Part shown: positions 56,744 through 64,000 of the stretch, one piece after another | Layout: every line of letters starts with the position of its first letter | Numbering within the stretch: position 1 is the stretch's first letter | Assembly: GCF_008632955.1 (NCBI RefSeq) | Contig: NZ_CP043959.1 | Coordinates: 3,224,001-3,288,000 of the forward strand | Reading direction: 5' to 3' | DNA length: 64,000 nt | From: Streptomyces tendae | GTDB lineage: Bacteria > Actinomycetota > Actinomycetes > Streptomycetales > Streptomycetaceae | Translations under genes and position numbers: made by a program | The notes under the pieces: generated by a model | Databases searched by the model: none | What the model saw: only the letters and a program-made list of their open reading frames with translations | What the model was told of the DNA's origin: nothing

Positions 56744-58657
56744 GTGACCATTCTGGAGAGCATTCGGCAACCACGTGACCTGAAGGCGCTGTCCGAGGCG
56801 GAACTCGGTGAACTGTCCGACGAGATCAGGGAGTTCCTGGTGCACGCGGTCGCCAGGACCGGAGGCCACCTGGGACCCAACCTCGGGGTGGTGGAACTCA
56901 CCATCGCCCTGCACCGCGTCTTCGAGTCGCCGGTCGACCGCATCCTGTGGGACACCGGCCACCAGAGCTACGTGCACAAGCTGCTGACCGGACGTCAGGA
57001 TTTCTCCAAACTGCGCGGCAAGGGGGGCCTGTCCGGCTACCCCTCCCGGGAGGAGTCCGAGCACGACGTCGTCGAGAACAGCCACGCCTCCACCTCCCTC
57101 GGCTGGGCCGACGGGCTCGCCAAGGCCCGCGAGGTGCGCGGGGAGCAGGGACACGTCGTCGCGGTGATCGGCGACGGCGCGCTCACCGGCGGCATGGCGT
57201 GGGAGGCGCTCAACAACATCGCCGCCGCCAAGGACCGGCCCCTGATCGTCGTCGTCAACGACAACGAACGCTCCTACGCCCCCACCATCGGCGGACTCGC
57301 CAACCACCTCGCCGCCCTGCGCACCACCGACGGCTACGAGCGCTTCCTGGCCTGGGGCAAGGACGTCCTCCAGCGCACCCCCGTGGTCGGCCCGCCCGTC
57401 TACGAGGCGCTGCACGGCGCGAAGAAGGGCTTCAAGGACGCCTTCGCCCCCCAGGGACTCTTCGAGGACCTGGGCCTGAAGTACGTCGGCCCGATCGACG
57501 GTCACGACATCAAGGCGGTGGAGTCCGCGCTGCGCCGGGCCAGACGCTTCCACGGCCCGGTCCTGGTGCACTGCCTCACCGAGAAGGGCCGCGGCTACGA
57601 ACCGGCCCTCGCCCACGAGGAGGACCACTTCCACACCGTCGGCGTGATGGACCCCCTGACCTGTGCGCCCCTCGCCCCCTCCGGCGGGCCGTCCTGGACG
57701 TCCGTCTTCGGCGAGGAGATCGTCAGGATCGGCGAGGAACGCGAGGACGTGGTGGCCATCACGGCCGCCATGCTGCACCCGGTCGGCCTCGGCGCCTTCG
57801 CCGAGCGCTTCCCGGACCGGGTGTGGGACGTCGGCATCGCCGAGCAGCACGCGGCCGTGTCCGCGGCCGGCCTCGCCACCGGCGGACTCCATCCGGTCGT
57901 CGCCGTCTACGCCACCTTCCTCAACCGCGCCTTCGACCAGCTCCTGATGGACGTGGCCCTGCACCGCTGCGGGGTCACCTTCGTCCTGGACCGGGCCGGT
58001 GTCACCGGGGTCGACGGGCCCTCGCACAACGGCATGTGGGACCTGTCCGTCCTCCAGGTGGTGCCCGGTCTGCGCATCGCCGCGCCCCGCGACGCCGACC
58101 AGCTGCGCGCCCAGCTGCGCGAGGCGGTCGCCGTGGACGACGCGCCCACCCTGCTGCGCTTCCCCAAGGAGTCCGCAGGCCCGGCGATCCCGGCGGTGGA
58201 CCGCGTCGGCGGGCTGGACGTCCTGCACCGGTCGGACGACCCCGAGGTGCTGCTGGTGGCGGTCGGGGTGATGGCGCCGGTCTGCCTCCAGGCCGCGGAC
58301 CTGCTCCAGGCGCGCGGGATCGGATGCACCGTGGTCGACCCCCGCTGGGTCAAGCCCGTCGACCCGGCCCTCCCGCACCTGGCCGCCGACCACCGGCTGG
58401 TGGCCGTCGTGGAGGACAACAGCCGTGCCGCCGGGGTCGGTTCGGCGGTCGCGCTGGCGCTGGGCGACGCCGAGATCGACGTGCCGGTACGTCGGTTCGG
58501 CGTCCCGGAGCAGTTCCTCGCGCACGCCAAGCGCGGTGAGGTGCTCGCCGACATCGGTCTCACCCCCGTCGACATCGCCGGGCGCATCAGCGCGAGCCTC
58601 GCCGTCGGGGAAGAACTCGCGAAACAGCCACAGGACGCACAGGAGCACCAGGCATGA
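56744..58657 (+). CDS. dxs: 1-deoxy-D-xylulose-5-phosphate synthase
   Basis: 637-aa thiamine-diphosphate enzyme, first step of the MEP pathway. [16 protein letters not shown] is the ThDP/Mg motif (near residue 144), HQSYVHKL is at 66-73, and the transketolase-like central domain begins near 310 with a catalytic Glu in VGIAEQHAA. In Streptomyces a separate housekeeping dxs is common; this copy probably supports hopanoid supply. GTG 56744 starts 28 bases after ispG. Confidence 0.95.
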   Translation: MTILESIRQPRDLKALSEAELGELSDEIREFLVHAVARTGGHLGPNLGVVELTIALHRVFESPVDRILWDTGHQSYVHKLLTGRQDFSKLRGKGGLSGYPSREESEHDVVENSHASTSLGWADGLAKAREVRGEQGHVVAVIGDGALTGGMAWEALNNIAAAKDRPLIVVVNDNERSYAPTIGGLANHLAALRTTDGYERFLAWGKDVLQRTPVVGPPVYEALHGAKKGFKDAFAPQGLFEDLGLKYVGPIDGHDIKAVESALRRARRFHGPVLVHCLTEKGRGYEPALAHEEDHFHTVGVMDPLTCAPLAPSGGPSWTSVFGEEIVRIGEEREDVVAITAAMLHPVGLGAFAERFPDRVWDVGIAEQHAAVSAAGLATGGLHPVVAVYATFLNRAFDQLLMDVALHRCGVTFVLDRAGVTGVDGPSHNGMWDLSVLQVVPGLRIAAPRDADQLRAQLREAVAVDDAPTLLRFPKESAGPAIPAVDRVGGLDVLHRSDDPEVLLVAVGVMAPVCLQAADLLQARGIGCTVVDPRWVKPVDPALPHLAADHRLVAVVEDNSRAAGVGSAVALALGDAEIDVPVRRFGVPEQFLAHAKRGEVLADIGLTPVDIAGRISASLAVGEELAKQPQDAQEHQA

Positions 58658-60069
58658 CCACCGCGGAGTCCGCGTCGGAGTCGTCACAGGCCGTGAAGTT
58701 CGACCTCGGCGCGCTGCTCGCCGAACGCGGGGCCGAGCGCTACGACCTGCACAACCGCTACCTCAACCCGCAGCTCCCGCGCATGCTGCACACCATCGGC
58801 TTCGACAAGGTCTACGAGCGGGCCGAGGGCGCCCACTTCTGGGACGCCGACGGCAACGACCACCTGGACATGCTCGCCGGGTTCGGAGTGATGGGCCTCG
58901 GCCGCCATCACCCGGTGGTCCGCAAGGCACTGCACGACGTGCTGGACCTGTCCCTGGCCGACCTCACCCGCTTCGACTGCCAGCCGCTGCCCGGCCTGCT
59001 CGCCGAGCGGCTCCTCGCCCACAGCCCGCACCTGGACCGGGTGTTCTTCGGCAACAGCGGCACGGAGGCCGTGGAGGGCGCCCTGAAGTTCGCCCGGTAC
59101 GCCACCGGGCGGCCGCGCGTGCTCTACTGCGAGCACGCCTTCCACGGCCTGACCACCGGCTCCCTCTCGGTCAACGGCGAGGCGGGCTTCCGGGACGGGT
59201 TCGCCCCGCTGCTACCCGACACGGCGGTACCGCTCGGGGACCTCGACGCCCTGGAGCGGGAGCTGCGCAAGGGCGACGTGGCCGCCCTGATCGTGGAGCC
59301 CATCCAGGGCAAGGGCGTGCTCGAGGCGCCGCCCGGTTATCTGCGGTCCGCGCAGGAACTGCTGCACCGGCACAAGGCACTGCTGATCGCCGACGAGGTG
59401 CAGACCGGGCTCGGCCGCACCGGCGACTTCTACGGCTACCAGCACGAGGAGGGGGTGGAACCGGACCTGGTGTGCGTCGCCAAGGCGCTGTCCGGCGGGT
59501 ACGTGCCGGTGGGGGCGACGCTCGGCAGGGACTGGATCTTCAAGAAGGTCTTCTCGTCGATGGACCGGGTGCTGGTGCACTCGGCCAGCTTCGGGTCCAA
59601 CGCGCAGGCCATGGCCGCGGGCCTCGCGGTCCTGTCGGTCATTGAGGACGAGCAGATCGTCGCGCACGTGCGCACCACCGGCGACCTGCTGCGGACCCGG
59701 CTGGCCGCCCTGACCGACCGCTACGAACTGCTCGCCGAGGTCCGCGGCCGGGGCCTGATGATCGGCATCGAGTTCGGCCGGCCCCGCTCGCTGAAGCTGC
59801 GCTCGCGCTGGACCATGCTCCAGGCGGCCCGCAAGGGGCTGTTCGCGCAGATGGTGGTGGTGCCCCTGCTGCAGCGGCACCGTATCCTCACTCAGGTCTC
59901 CGGCGACCATCTGGAGGTGATCAAACTGATCCCTCCGCTGATCATCGACGAGGACGACGTGAACCGGTTCGTGGACGCCTTCACCGCGGTGATGGACGAC
60001 GCCCACGAGGGCGGACTCATCTGGGAGTTCGGCAAGACCCTGGTCAAGCAGGCGGTCGCCAACCGCTGA
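58654..60069 (+). CDS. hpnO: Class III aminotransferase for aminobacteriohopanetriol (HpnO-type)
   Basis: 471-aa PLP enzyme of the ornithine-aminotransferase-like fold. PLP-binding Lys is K277 in VAKALSGGY, with the Asp of IADEVQTG (D247) and [11 protein letters not shown] in the phosphate cup. It overlaps dxs by ATGA and is the last gene of the hopanoid operon, so it most likely turns the ribosylhopane side chain into aminobacteriohopanetriol, as in related bacteria. The assignment rests on context. Confidence 0.88.
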   Translation: MTTAESASESSQAVKFDLGALLAERGAERYDLHNRYLNPQLPRMLHTIGFDKVYERAEGAHFWDADGNDHLDMLAGFGVMGLGRHHPVVRKALHDVLDLSLADLTRFDCQPLPGLLAERLLAHSPHLDRVFFGNSGTEAVEGALKFARYATGRPRVLYCEHAFHGLTTGSLSVNGEAGFRDGFAPLLPDTAVPLGDLDALERELRKGDVAALIVEPIQGKGVLEAPPGYLRSAQELLHRHKALLIADEVQTGLGRTGDFYGYQHEEGVEPDLVCVAKALSGGYVPVGATLGRDWIFKKVFSSMDRVLVHSASFGSNAQAMAAGLAVLSVIEDEQIVAHVRTTGDLLRTRLAALTDRYELLAEVRGRGLMIGIEFGRPRSLKLRSRWTMLQAARKGLFAQMVVVPLLQRHRILTQVSGDHLEVIKLIPPLIIDEDDVNRFVDAFTAVMDDAHEGGLIWEFGKTLVKQAVANR

Positions 60070-60122
60070 CTGGCGGTCGCGTCGCGTCGCGCCGGCCGCG
60101 GCGAGCGGACGGAGCCCTGGCT

Positions 60123-60157
60123 TTGCCTCAGAGGCAAGAAAATTGCCTCAGGGGCAA
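60123..60157 (+). promoter_or_regulatory. Tandem 15-bp operators before the XRE-cupin gene
   Basis: TTGCCTCAGAGGCAA (60123-60137, perfect seven-base arms around a central A) and TTGCCTCAGGGGCAA (60143-60157, one mismatch in the arms) are 20 bases apart, centre to centre, about two helical turns, so dimers would bind on the same face. They end 22 bases before the ATG at 60179. Autoregulation by the adjacent gene is inferred. Confidence 0.75.
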
Positions 60158-60178
60158 GGCTGGGTGCTCAATGGAGGC

Positions 60179-60802
60179 ATGAGCTCCTCCGAGACCGAGC
60201 CGCGGGACGAGCCTGCCGAAGCGCTCCCCGCGGTCGCTCCGCAGCTGCGCGCCCTGCGCCGGCGGTCCTCCCTGACGCTGGAGGCCGCCGCCCGGCAGGC
60301 GGGTCTGTCGCCCGCCCACCTCTCCCGGCTGGAGACCGGGCAGCGCCAGCCCTCGCTGCCCATGCTGCTCTCCCTGGCCCGGATCTACGGCACGACCGTC
60401 TCCGAGCTGCTCGGGGAGTCGGCCGCCGACCGGGACGCCGTGGTGCGCGCCACGGACATGGAACCCACGGCGGCCGGCGGCTGGACGTACTGGCAGGCCG
60501 GTGCCGCCGGGCGCGGCATGCAGGCCCTGCGGGTCCATGTGCCGCACGGCTCCCAGGGCGACATCGTGCGCGTCCACCCCGGTGAGGAGTGGTTGTACGT
60601 CCTCAAGGGGCGGCTGCGGCTGCGCCTCGGTGACACCCTGCACCGGCTGGGCCCGGGCGACAGCGCGCACTTCGACTCGCTGACCCCGCACCGCATCGCC
60701 GCCCAGGACCCCGACGGGGTCGAGCTGCTGTTCGTCCACACCCTGCTGCAGAGTCCCACGGCCGCCCTGTGCCTGGGCCCGACCCATGGAGAGACACCGT
60801 GA
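60179..60802 (+). CDS. XRE-family regulator with C-terminal cupin domain
   Basis: 207 aa. Helix-turn-helix at about 25-75 (LTLEAAARQAGLSPAHLSRL). The cupin barrel at about 110-195 has the RVHPGEEWLYVLKGRLRL motif and the second block PGDSAHFDSLTPHRI, which usually bind a metal or small ligand. ATG 60179 with GGAGGC just upstream. The stop overlaps the DUF6126 gene (GTGA). Two strong palindromes lie in its promoter. Confidence 0.92.
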   Translation: MSSSETEPRDEPAEALPAVAPQLRALRRRSSLTLEAAARQAGLSPAHLSRLETGQRQPSLPMLLSLARIYGTTVSELLGESAADRDAVVRATDMEPTAAGGWTYWQAGAAGRGMQALRVHVPHGSQGDIVRVHPGEEWLYVLKGRLRLRLGDTLHRLGPGDSAHFDSLTPHRIAAQDPDGVELLFVHTLLQSPTAALCLGPTHGETP

Positions 60803-60927
60803 CCGGCAAAGACATGGAGGAGAAGCTCCCGCGGGCCCTGTGGGTGAGGCTGTTCGTCTACGTCGTGGTCGGGCATCTCTTCGCGGCCTTCATCTACTTC
60901 CTCTTCGAGATGGCCCCGAAGAAGTGA
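60799..60927 (+). CDS. DUF6126-type small membrane protein
   Basis: 42 aa, sequence starting VTGKDMEEKLPRALWVRLFV (the first codon is GTG). One transmembrane helix with aromatic ends (VYVVVGHLFAAFIYFLF) and a Lys-rich C terminus. It overlaps the XRE-cupin gene by four bases, an arrangement that I recall as conserved in Streptomyces. Function unknown; possibly a membrane partner of the regulator. Confidence 0.85.
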   Translation: MTGKDMEEKLPRALWVRLFVYVVVGHLFAAFIYFLFEMAPKK

Positions 60928-60954
60928 GCGCGCCGCGGTAGAGGCAGACGGACG

Positions 60955-61752
60955 TCAGTCGAGCAGGCGCTCGCGCAGCCGCTCCCTGTGGGCGGACGTG
61001 AGGCCGAGCCCCTGCTCCAGGTACGTGTCCACCCCGCCCCAGGTCTCCTCGATCGTCTCGAAGGCGGCCGCCAGGTACTCCTCGCGCGCGTCGAAGAGCG
61101 GGCTGAGCAGCTCCATGACCTCGGGGGAGTAGGTGTCGGGGGAGCTGCCGCTGCGGCGCACCCTGTACCGGCGGTGCTTGGCGTTGGACTTCAGGTAGTC
61201 CTCGACGATCGCGTCCCGCTCCACGCCCACGGCGAGGAGCGTCACCGCCACCGAGAGTCCCGCGCGGTCCTTGCCGGCCGCGCAGTGCATCAGCGCGGGC
61301 ACGCTGTCCTCGGCGAGCGCGCTCAGCACCTGGGAGTGTTCGCCGGTGCGTGCCTTGATGGTGGTGCGGTAGGAGTTGATCATCCGGTCGGCGCCCTGGC
61401 CGTCGGAGAGGATCGCGCGCAGCTGGTCGATGTCGCCGTCGCGCACCATCTTCCAGAACTCCGCGCCGTCGGCCGGGTCGCTGAGCGGCAGGTTCACGTT
61501 GCGCACGCCCGGCAGCTCGACGTCCGGCCCCTCCAGCTTCTGGTCGGCCGCGTTACGGAAGTCGAACACCGTGTGCAGGCCGAGCGAGGCGAGGAAGGCG
61601 GCGTCCTCCGCGGTGGCGTGGGCGAGGTGGCCGCTGCGGAACAGCACGCCGTGCCGCACGCGCCGGCCGTCCACGGTCGGCAGTCCTCCCACGTCGCGGA
61701 AGTTGCGCACCCCGGTCAGCTGGGGCTCGGTCGACGGGATCTCCTGCGTCAC
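60955..61752 (-). CDS. Tyrosine-protein phosphatase (Y_phosphatase3 family)
   Basis: 265 aa. The signature HCxxxxxR is H156-C157-AAGKD-R163, with G160. The N-terminal half (NFRDVGGLPTVDGRRVRHG, SGHLAHATAED) is the family's lead-in segment. Such enzymes dephosphorylate phosphotyrosine or phosphoinositides. GTG 61752 start. It is convergent with the DUF6126 gene, and its upstream flank is the 712-base intergenic region. Confidence 0.92.
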   Translation of the reverse strand: MTQEIPSTEPQLTGVRNFRDVGGLPTVDGRRVRHGVLFRSGHLAHATAEDAAFLASLGLHTVFDFRNAADQKLEGPDVELPGVRNVNLPLSDPADGAEFWKMVRDGDIDQLRAILSDGQGADRMINSYRTTIKARTGEHSQVLSALAEDSVPALMHCAAGKDRAGLSVAVTLLAVGVERDAIVEDYLKSNAKHRRYRVRRSGSSPDTYSPEVMELLSPLFDAREEYLAAAFETIEETWGGVDTYLEQGLGLTSAHRERLRERLLD

Positions 61753-62289
61753 GGACGGCTCCTCCCACTCGGCGCCGTCGCCGCGGCTCGTCGACGGGCA
61801 CCACTCGACGATACGACATGCCTGCCAGGGGCAATGAGTTGTCCACAGGGCAGACGCGGGGCGAGCGGGGCGTGTGTGCGCTGTCCGTTCATGAGTGATT
61901 CTGTTTGATTGCGTGAACCTCTTGGGCGGTCGCTGACGGGAAGATCCAGATGTCGTGAATGCTCCAGGTGTGACGTCGTACTTGGGGTGATAAAGGCGTT
62001 GTGTCCGTTTGGTTCGCTTGAGGTCAAAGTGCCCCCATAGGACGGGAATTGAGGATGGGGTGCGTGAGCATCGTCATATCGGTGACCGTGCGCTGTCGCC
62101 ATGCTCACGTAATCCCCCTTCATGGCAGGGGAATTCGTTCCCGCGCCACTTCAACGGTCCACGCAGGGTGACGCCGTTTCCCCCTTTCGATCACGGAAAA
62201 AGCCGGTTCGCGGGAACACGCGCTTGTTTCGCCGCGTCGAGGTCGCTTACGTTCCCAACCGATCCGGACGGACGCCTAATCCTGCCGCC
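61753..62289. other. Non-coding stretch before the riboswitch-like leader
   Basis: No convincing gene. A 9-bp inverted repeat CGTGAGCAT/ATGCTCACG at 62063-62071 and 62101-62109, separated by 29 bases, is the main structure. A 124-codon open frame on the minus strand (61749-62123) has no familiar domain. The base composition is less GC-rich than the neighbouring genes, as expected for promoters and small RNAs. Confidence 0.5.
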
Positions 62290-62455
62290 GCCCGGAGCCC
62301 GCACACACTGACCCGACGCACGGCAGGAGCGGGGGACCCACAGGTACAACCGCCTGTTCCGGACCCCGGAAACAGGCTTGGGGTAAAGCCGCGCAGCGAC
62401 GCGGCCGGACATCTCCAGTCCGCACCCGACAGCTCACCTCGTAGGCGCCGGAGAG
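62280..62455 (+). promoter_or_regulatory. c-di-AMP (ydaO/yuaA-type) riboswitch leader
   Basis: The leader of the LysM-M23 gene has the conserved blocks of Streptomyces ydaO-type riboswitches as I recall them: GCAGGAGCGGGGGACCCACA near 62320-62341, CTTGGGGTAAAGCCG near 62376-62390, GACATCTCCAGTCCG near 62408-62422 and ACCCGACAGCTCACCTCGTA near 62426-62445. It ends about ten bases before the ribosome-binding site GGAGAGG. Such elements commonly precede cell-wall hydrolase genes in this genus, and c-di-AMP binding would turn expression down. The exact 5' limit is uncertain. Confidence 0.75.
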
Positions 62456-62464
62456 GAATTCGAC

Positions 62465-63427
62465 ATGCCCGCGAAGGGTAAGCACCGCCGTACCAAGGCT
62501 CAGCGTTTCACCCGCTCCATCGCCGTCGCCGGAACCGGTGGCGCCGCGCTCGCCCTGCCGCTTCTGGGCGCCACCGGCGCGCACGCCGCGACCCCGCAGT
62601 CGGCCCCCCAGAAGGCCGTTCAGTCCCTTTCCGTCTCCAGCCACCAGGCCACGGGCGACAAGGGCGACGAGGCCCGCACGTACACCGTGAAGGCCGGCGA
62701 CTACCTCGCCAAGATCGCCGAGGCGGAGCACGTCGACGGTGGCTGGAAGAAGCTCTACGCGGACAACCGCGAGGCCGTCGGCGAGGACCCGTCGCTCATC
62801 CATCCGGGTCTGAAGCTGTCCCTCCAGGGCGAGGCCGCCAAGAGCGCCCCCAAGCAGTCGACTTCGCCGCAGGAGTCGAAGCCCGCCGCGCCCAAGGCCG
62901 AGAAGCCCGCCGCGCCCAAGGCCGAGAAGCCCGCCGCGCCCAAGGCGGAGAAGCCCGCCGAGAAGCCGGCCCAGAAGTCGTCCGAGGAGTCCTCCTCCGG
63001 GGCCTCCACCCAGACCACCTCCGGCTTCACCTCCCCGGTGTCCGGTGGCGGCATCGGCACCGCCTACAAGGTGGCCGGCGGCATGTGGTCCAGCGGTTAC
63101 CACACCGGTGTGGACTTCACCGTCCCGACCGGCACCCCCCTGAAGGCCGTCGGCGCCGGCACCGTCGTCTCCGCCGGCTGGGGCGGCGCGTACGGCAACC
63201 AGGTCGTCATCCAGCTGAGCGACGGCCACTACGCCCAGTACGCCCACCTCTCCTCCCTGTCCGTCTCGGCGGGCCAGACCGTGAGCGCCGGCCAGCAGGT
63301 CGGTCTCTCCGGTGCGACCGGCAACGTGACCGGCCCGCACCTGCACTTCGAGATCCGTACCACCCCGAACTACGGTTCGGACGTGGACCCGATCTCCTAC
63401 CTCCGCTCCAAGGGCGTCGCTCTCTGA
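62465..63427 (+). CDS. Secreted LysM-M23 peptidoglycan endopeptidase
   Basis: 320 aa. A long signal peptide ends near AHA (residue 41). LysM domain at about 70-118 (TYTVKAGDYLAKIAEAE). A Pro/Ala/Lys-rich linker follows, with three near-identical PAAPKAEK units. The M23 lysostaphin-type domain is C-terminal, with zinc ligands His and Asp in HTGVDF, and the GHYAQYAHL and GPHLHFEIR motifs. It should cut cross-links in peptidoglycan during growth, germination or sporulation. ATG 62465 follows GGAGAGGAATTCGAC. Its leader is riboswitch-like. Confidence 0.93.
   Translation: MPAKGKHRRTKAQRFTRSIAVAGTGGAALALPLLGATGAHAATPQSAPQKAVQSLSVSSHQATGDKGDEARTYTVKAGDYLAKIAEAEHVDGGWKKLYADNREAVGEDPSLIHPGLKLSLQGEAAKSAPKQSTSPQESKPAAPKAEKPAAPKAEKPAAPKAEKPAEKPAQKSSEESSSGASTQTTSGFTSPVSGGGIGTAYKVAGGMWSSGYHTGVDFTVPTGTPLKAVGAGTVVSAGWGGAYGNQVVIQLSDGHYAQYAHLSSLSVSAGQTVSAGQQVGLSGATGNVTGPHLHFEIRTTPNYGSDVDPISYLRSKGVAL
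62882..62953 (+). repeat. Three tandem 24-bp in-frame repeats in the LysM-M23 linker
   Basis: Units at 62882, 62906 and 62930, beginning CCCGCCGCGCCCAAGG, nearly identical at the DNA level. They encode the PAAPKAEK linker. Copy number could change by slippage without breaking the frame. Confidence 0.9.
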
Positions 63428-63455
63428 CCCCTCGCGGCACCCTTCCTGACACGCG

Positions 63456-63496
63456 CGCCGAAGGCCGACCCCGATCCACGGGGCCGGCCTTCGGCG
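63456..63496 (+). terminator. Terminator of the LysM-M23 gene
   Basis: Twelve base pairs (CGCCGAAGGCCG with CGGCCTTCGGCG) around a 17-base loop, ending 69 bases after the stop. Confidence 0.85.
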
Positions 63497-63598
63497 TATT
63501 CCGGGCTTGGCCAACATTTGAGAGTGGCTTATCTCACCGCACGTCAACCCTCCCCTACGGTCGCGTAGGTCACATCGGAAGGTGAATCATGTCCGGCT

Positions 63599-64000
63599 GT
63601 GGCAGACGATTCGAAGAGTGACAAGGCAAGAGTGATCGGGTCGTACGTGGCGGTGGGGGACAGCTTCACCGAGGGCGTCGGCGACCCCGGCCCCGACGGG
63701 TCGTACGTCGGCTGGGCCGACCGGCTGGCCGTCCTGCTCGCCGACCGCAGGCCCGAAGGCGACTTCCGTTACGCCAACCTCGCCGTGCGCGGCAGGCTGC
63801 TGGACCAGATCGTGGCCGACCAGCTTCCCCGGGCGGTCGAACTCGCCCCCGACCTGGTCTCGTTCTGTGCGGGCGGCAACGACATCCTGCGCCCGGGCAC
63901 CGACCCGGACGAGGTGGCCGAGCGCTTCGAGCGGGCCGTCGCCCGGCTCGCCGCGACGGCCGGCACGGTCCTGGTGACCACCGGGTTCGACACCCGTGGC
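63599..64000 (+). CDS. SGNH/GDSL-family hydrolase, N-terminal part; runs off the window end
   Basis: 134 codons are seen. Block I is G20-D21-S22 (VAVGDSFTEG), the Ser being the nucleophile; block III is FCAGGNDILRPG with the oxyanion Gly and Asn. Such enzymes are small esterases or acyl-hydrolases. The start is uncertain: GTG 63599 fits the frame but lacks a good ribosome-binding site, while GGAAGGTGAATC upstream belongs to an ATG at 63589 in another frame that stops after ten residues. Confidence 0.85.
   Translation, partial: MADDSKSDKARVIGSYVAVGDSFTEGVGDPGPDGSYVGWADRLAVLLADRRPEGDFRYANLAVRGRLLDQIVADQLPRAVELAPDLVSFCAGGNDILRPGTDPDEVAERFERAVARLAATAGTVLVTTGFDTRG

Noticed and set aside
56702..58687. 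661-codon minus-strand open frame opposite dxs
   Set aside because: Same shadow effect; no recognisable domain and no ribosome-binding site.
61749..62123. 124-codon minus-strand frame in the 712-base gap
   Set aside because: No domain, mixed codon-position bias, and it overlaps the start of the phosphatase gene and an inverted repeat. Not strong enough to annotate.

Overview
The window is a high-GC actinomycete chromosome segment and almost certainly Streptomyces. It carries a WhiB-like protein, an SsgA-like sporulation protein (SsgD), a two-domain small laccase, GTG starts, ATGA/GTGA-coupled genes and third codon positions that are nearly all G or C. From memory, the gene order matches the S. 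coelicolor SCO6712 to SCO6774 neighbourhood; no alignment could be run here. I see no rRNA, tRNA, CRISPR array, insertion sequence, prophage or attachment site.

Region by region. 0-4 kb: 3' end of a small laccase, a LacI regulator with a palindromic operator, a VOC protein, a WhiB-like protein and a diiron acyl-ACP desaturase with repeated operator-like boxes. 4-9 kb (minus strand): dimethylargininase, and a two-gene ATPase pair (DrrC/UvrA-like plus ABC-F) behind a promoter and a 240-nt leader with a transcription terminator. 9-14.8 kb: GPP34 protein, SsgD, a secreted Ycf48-like beta-propeller, endonuclease V and small genes. 14.8-20.2 kb: a beta-oxidation operon (CoA transferase, thiolase, FadB-like fusion) and a MerR regulator. 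20.5-31.4 kb: amino-acid permease, macrodomain hydrolase, a coupled pair of secreted peptidases, a BCCT transporter, D-amino-acid oxidase, a frameshifted gene and a second ABC-F protein. 31.4-39.5 kb: Tex, small proteins, enoyl-CoA hydratase, HdeD-like protein, RsbW-like ATPase, IPP isomerase, CDF metal exporter and GalE.

39.8-46.8 kb holds a tightly coupled seven-gene operon: two CDP-alcohol phosphotransferases, a nucleotidyltransferase, a glycerol-1-phosphate dehydrogenase-like enzyme, a GT2 glycosyltransferase and a TagGH-like exporter. It looks like a pathway that builds and exports a phospho-polyol glycoconjugate. I cannot name its product, and it is the best candidate for an undescribed system.

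47.1-60.1 kb is a complete hopanoid cluster: hpnC, hpnD, a 40-aa microgene, hpnE, polyprenyl diphosphate synthase, shc, hpnG, hpnH, ispG, dxs and an hpnO-type aminotransferase. It runs from MEP-pathway precursor supply to squalene, hopene, adenosylhopane and aminobacteriohopanetriol. Downstream come an XRE-cupin regulator with paired operators and a DUF6126 micropeptide, a tyrosine phosphatase, a c-di-AMP riboswitch-like leader before a LysM-M23 cell-wall hydrolase, and the start of an SGNH hydrolase.

Caution: four genes (VOC, the 28.7-kb gene, tex and ispG) need a total of seven single-base additions to restore their reading frames. All seven are apparent deletions in G/C-rich sequence. This pattern suggests consensus errors more than true pseudogenes.
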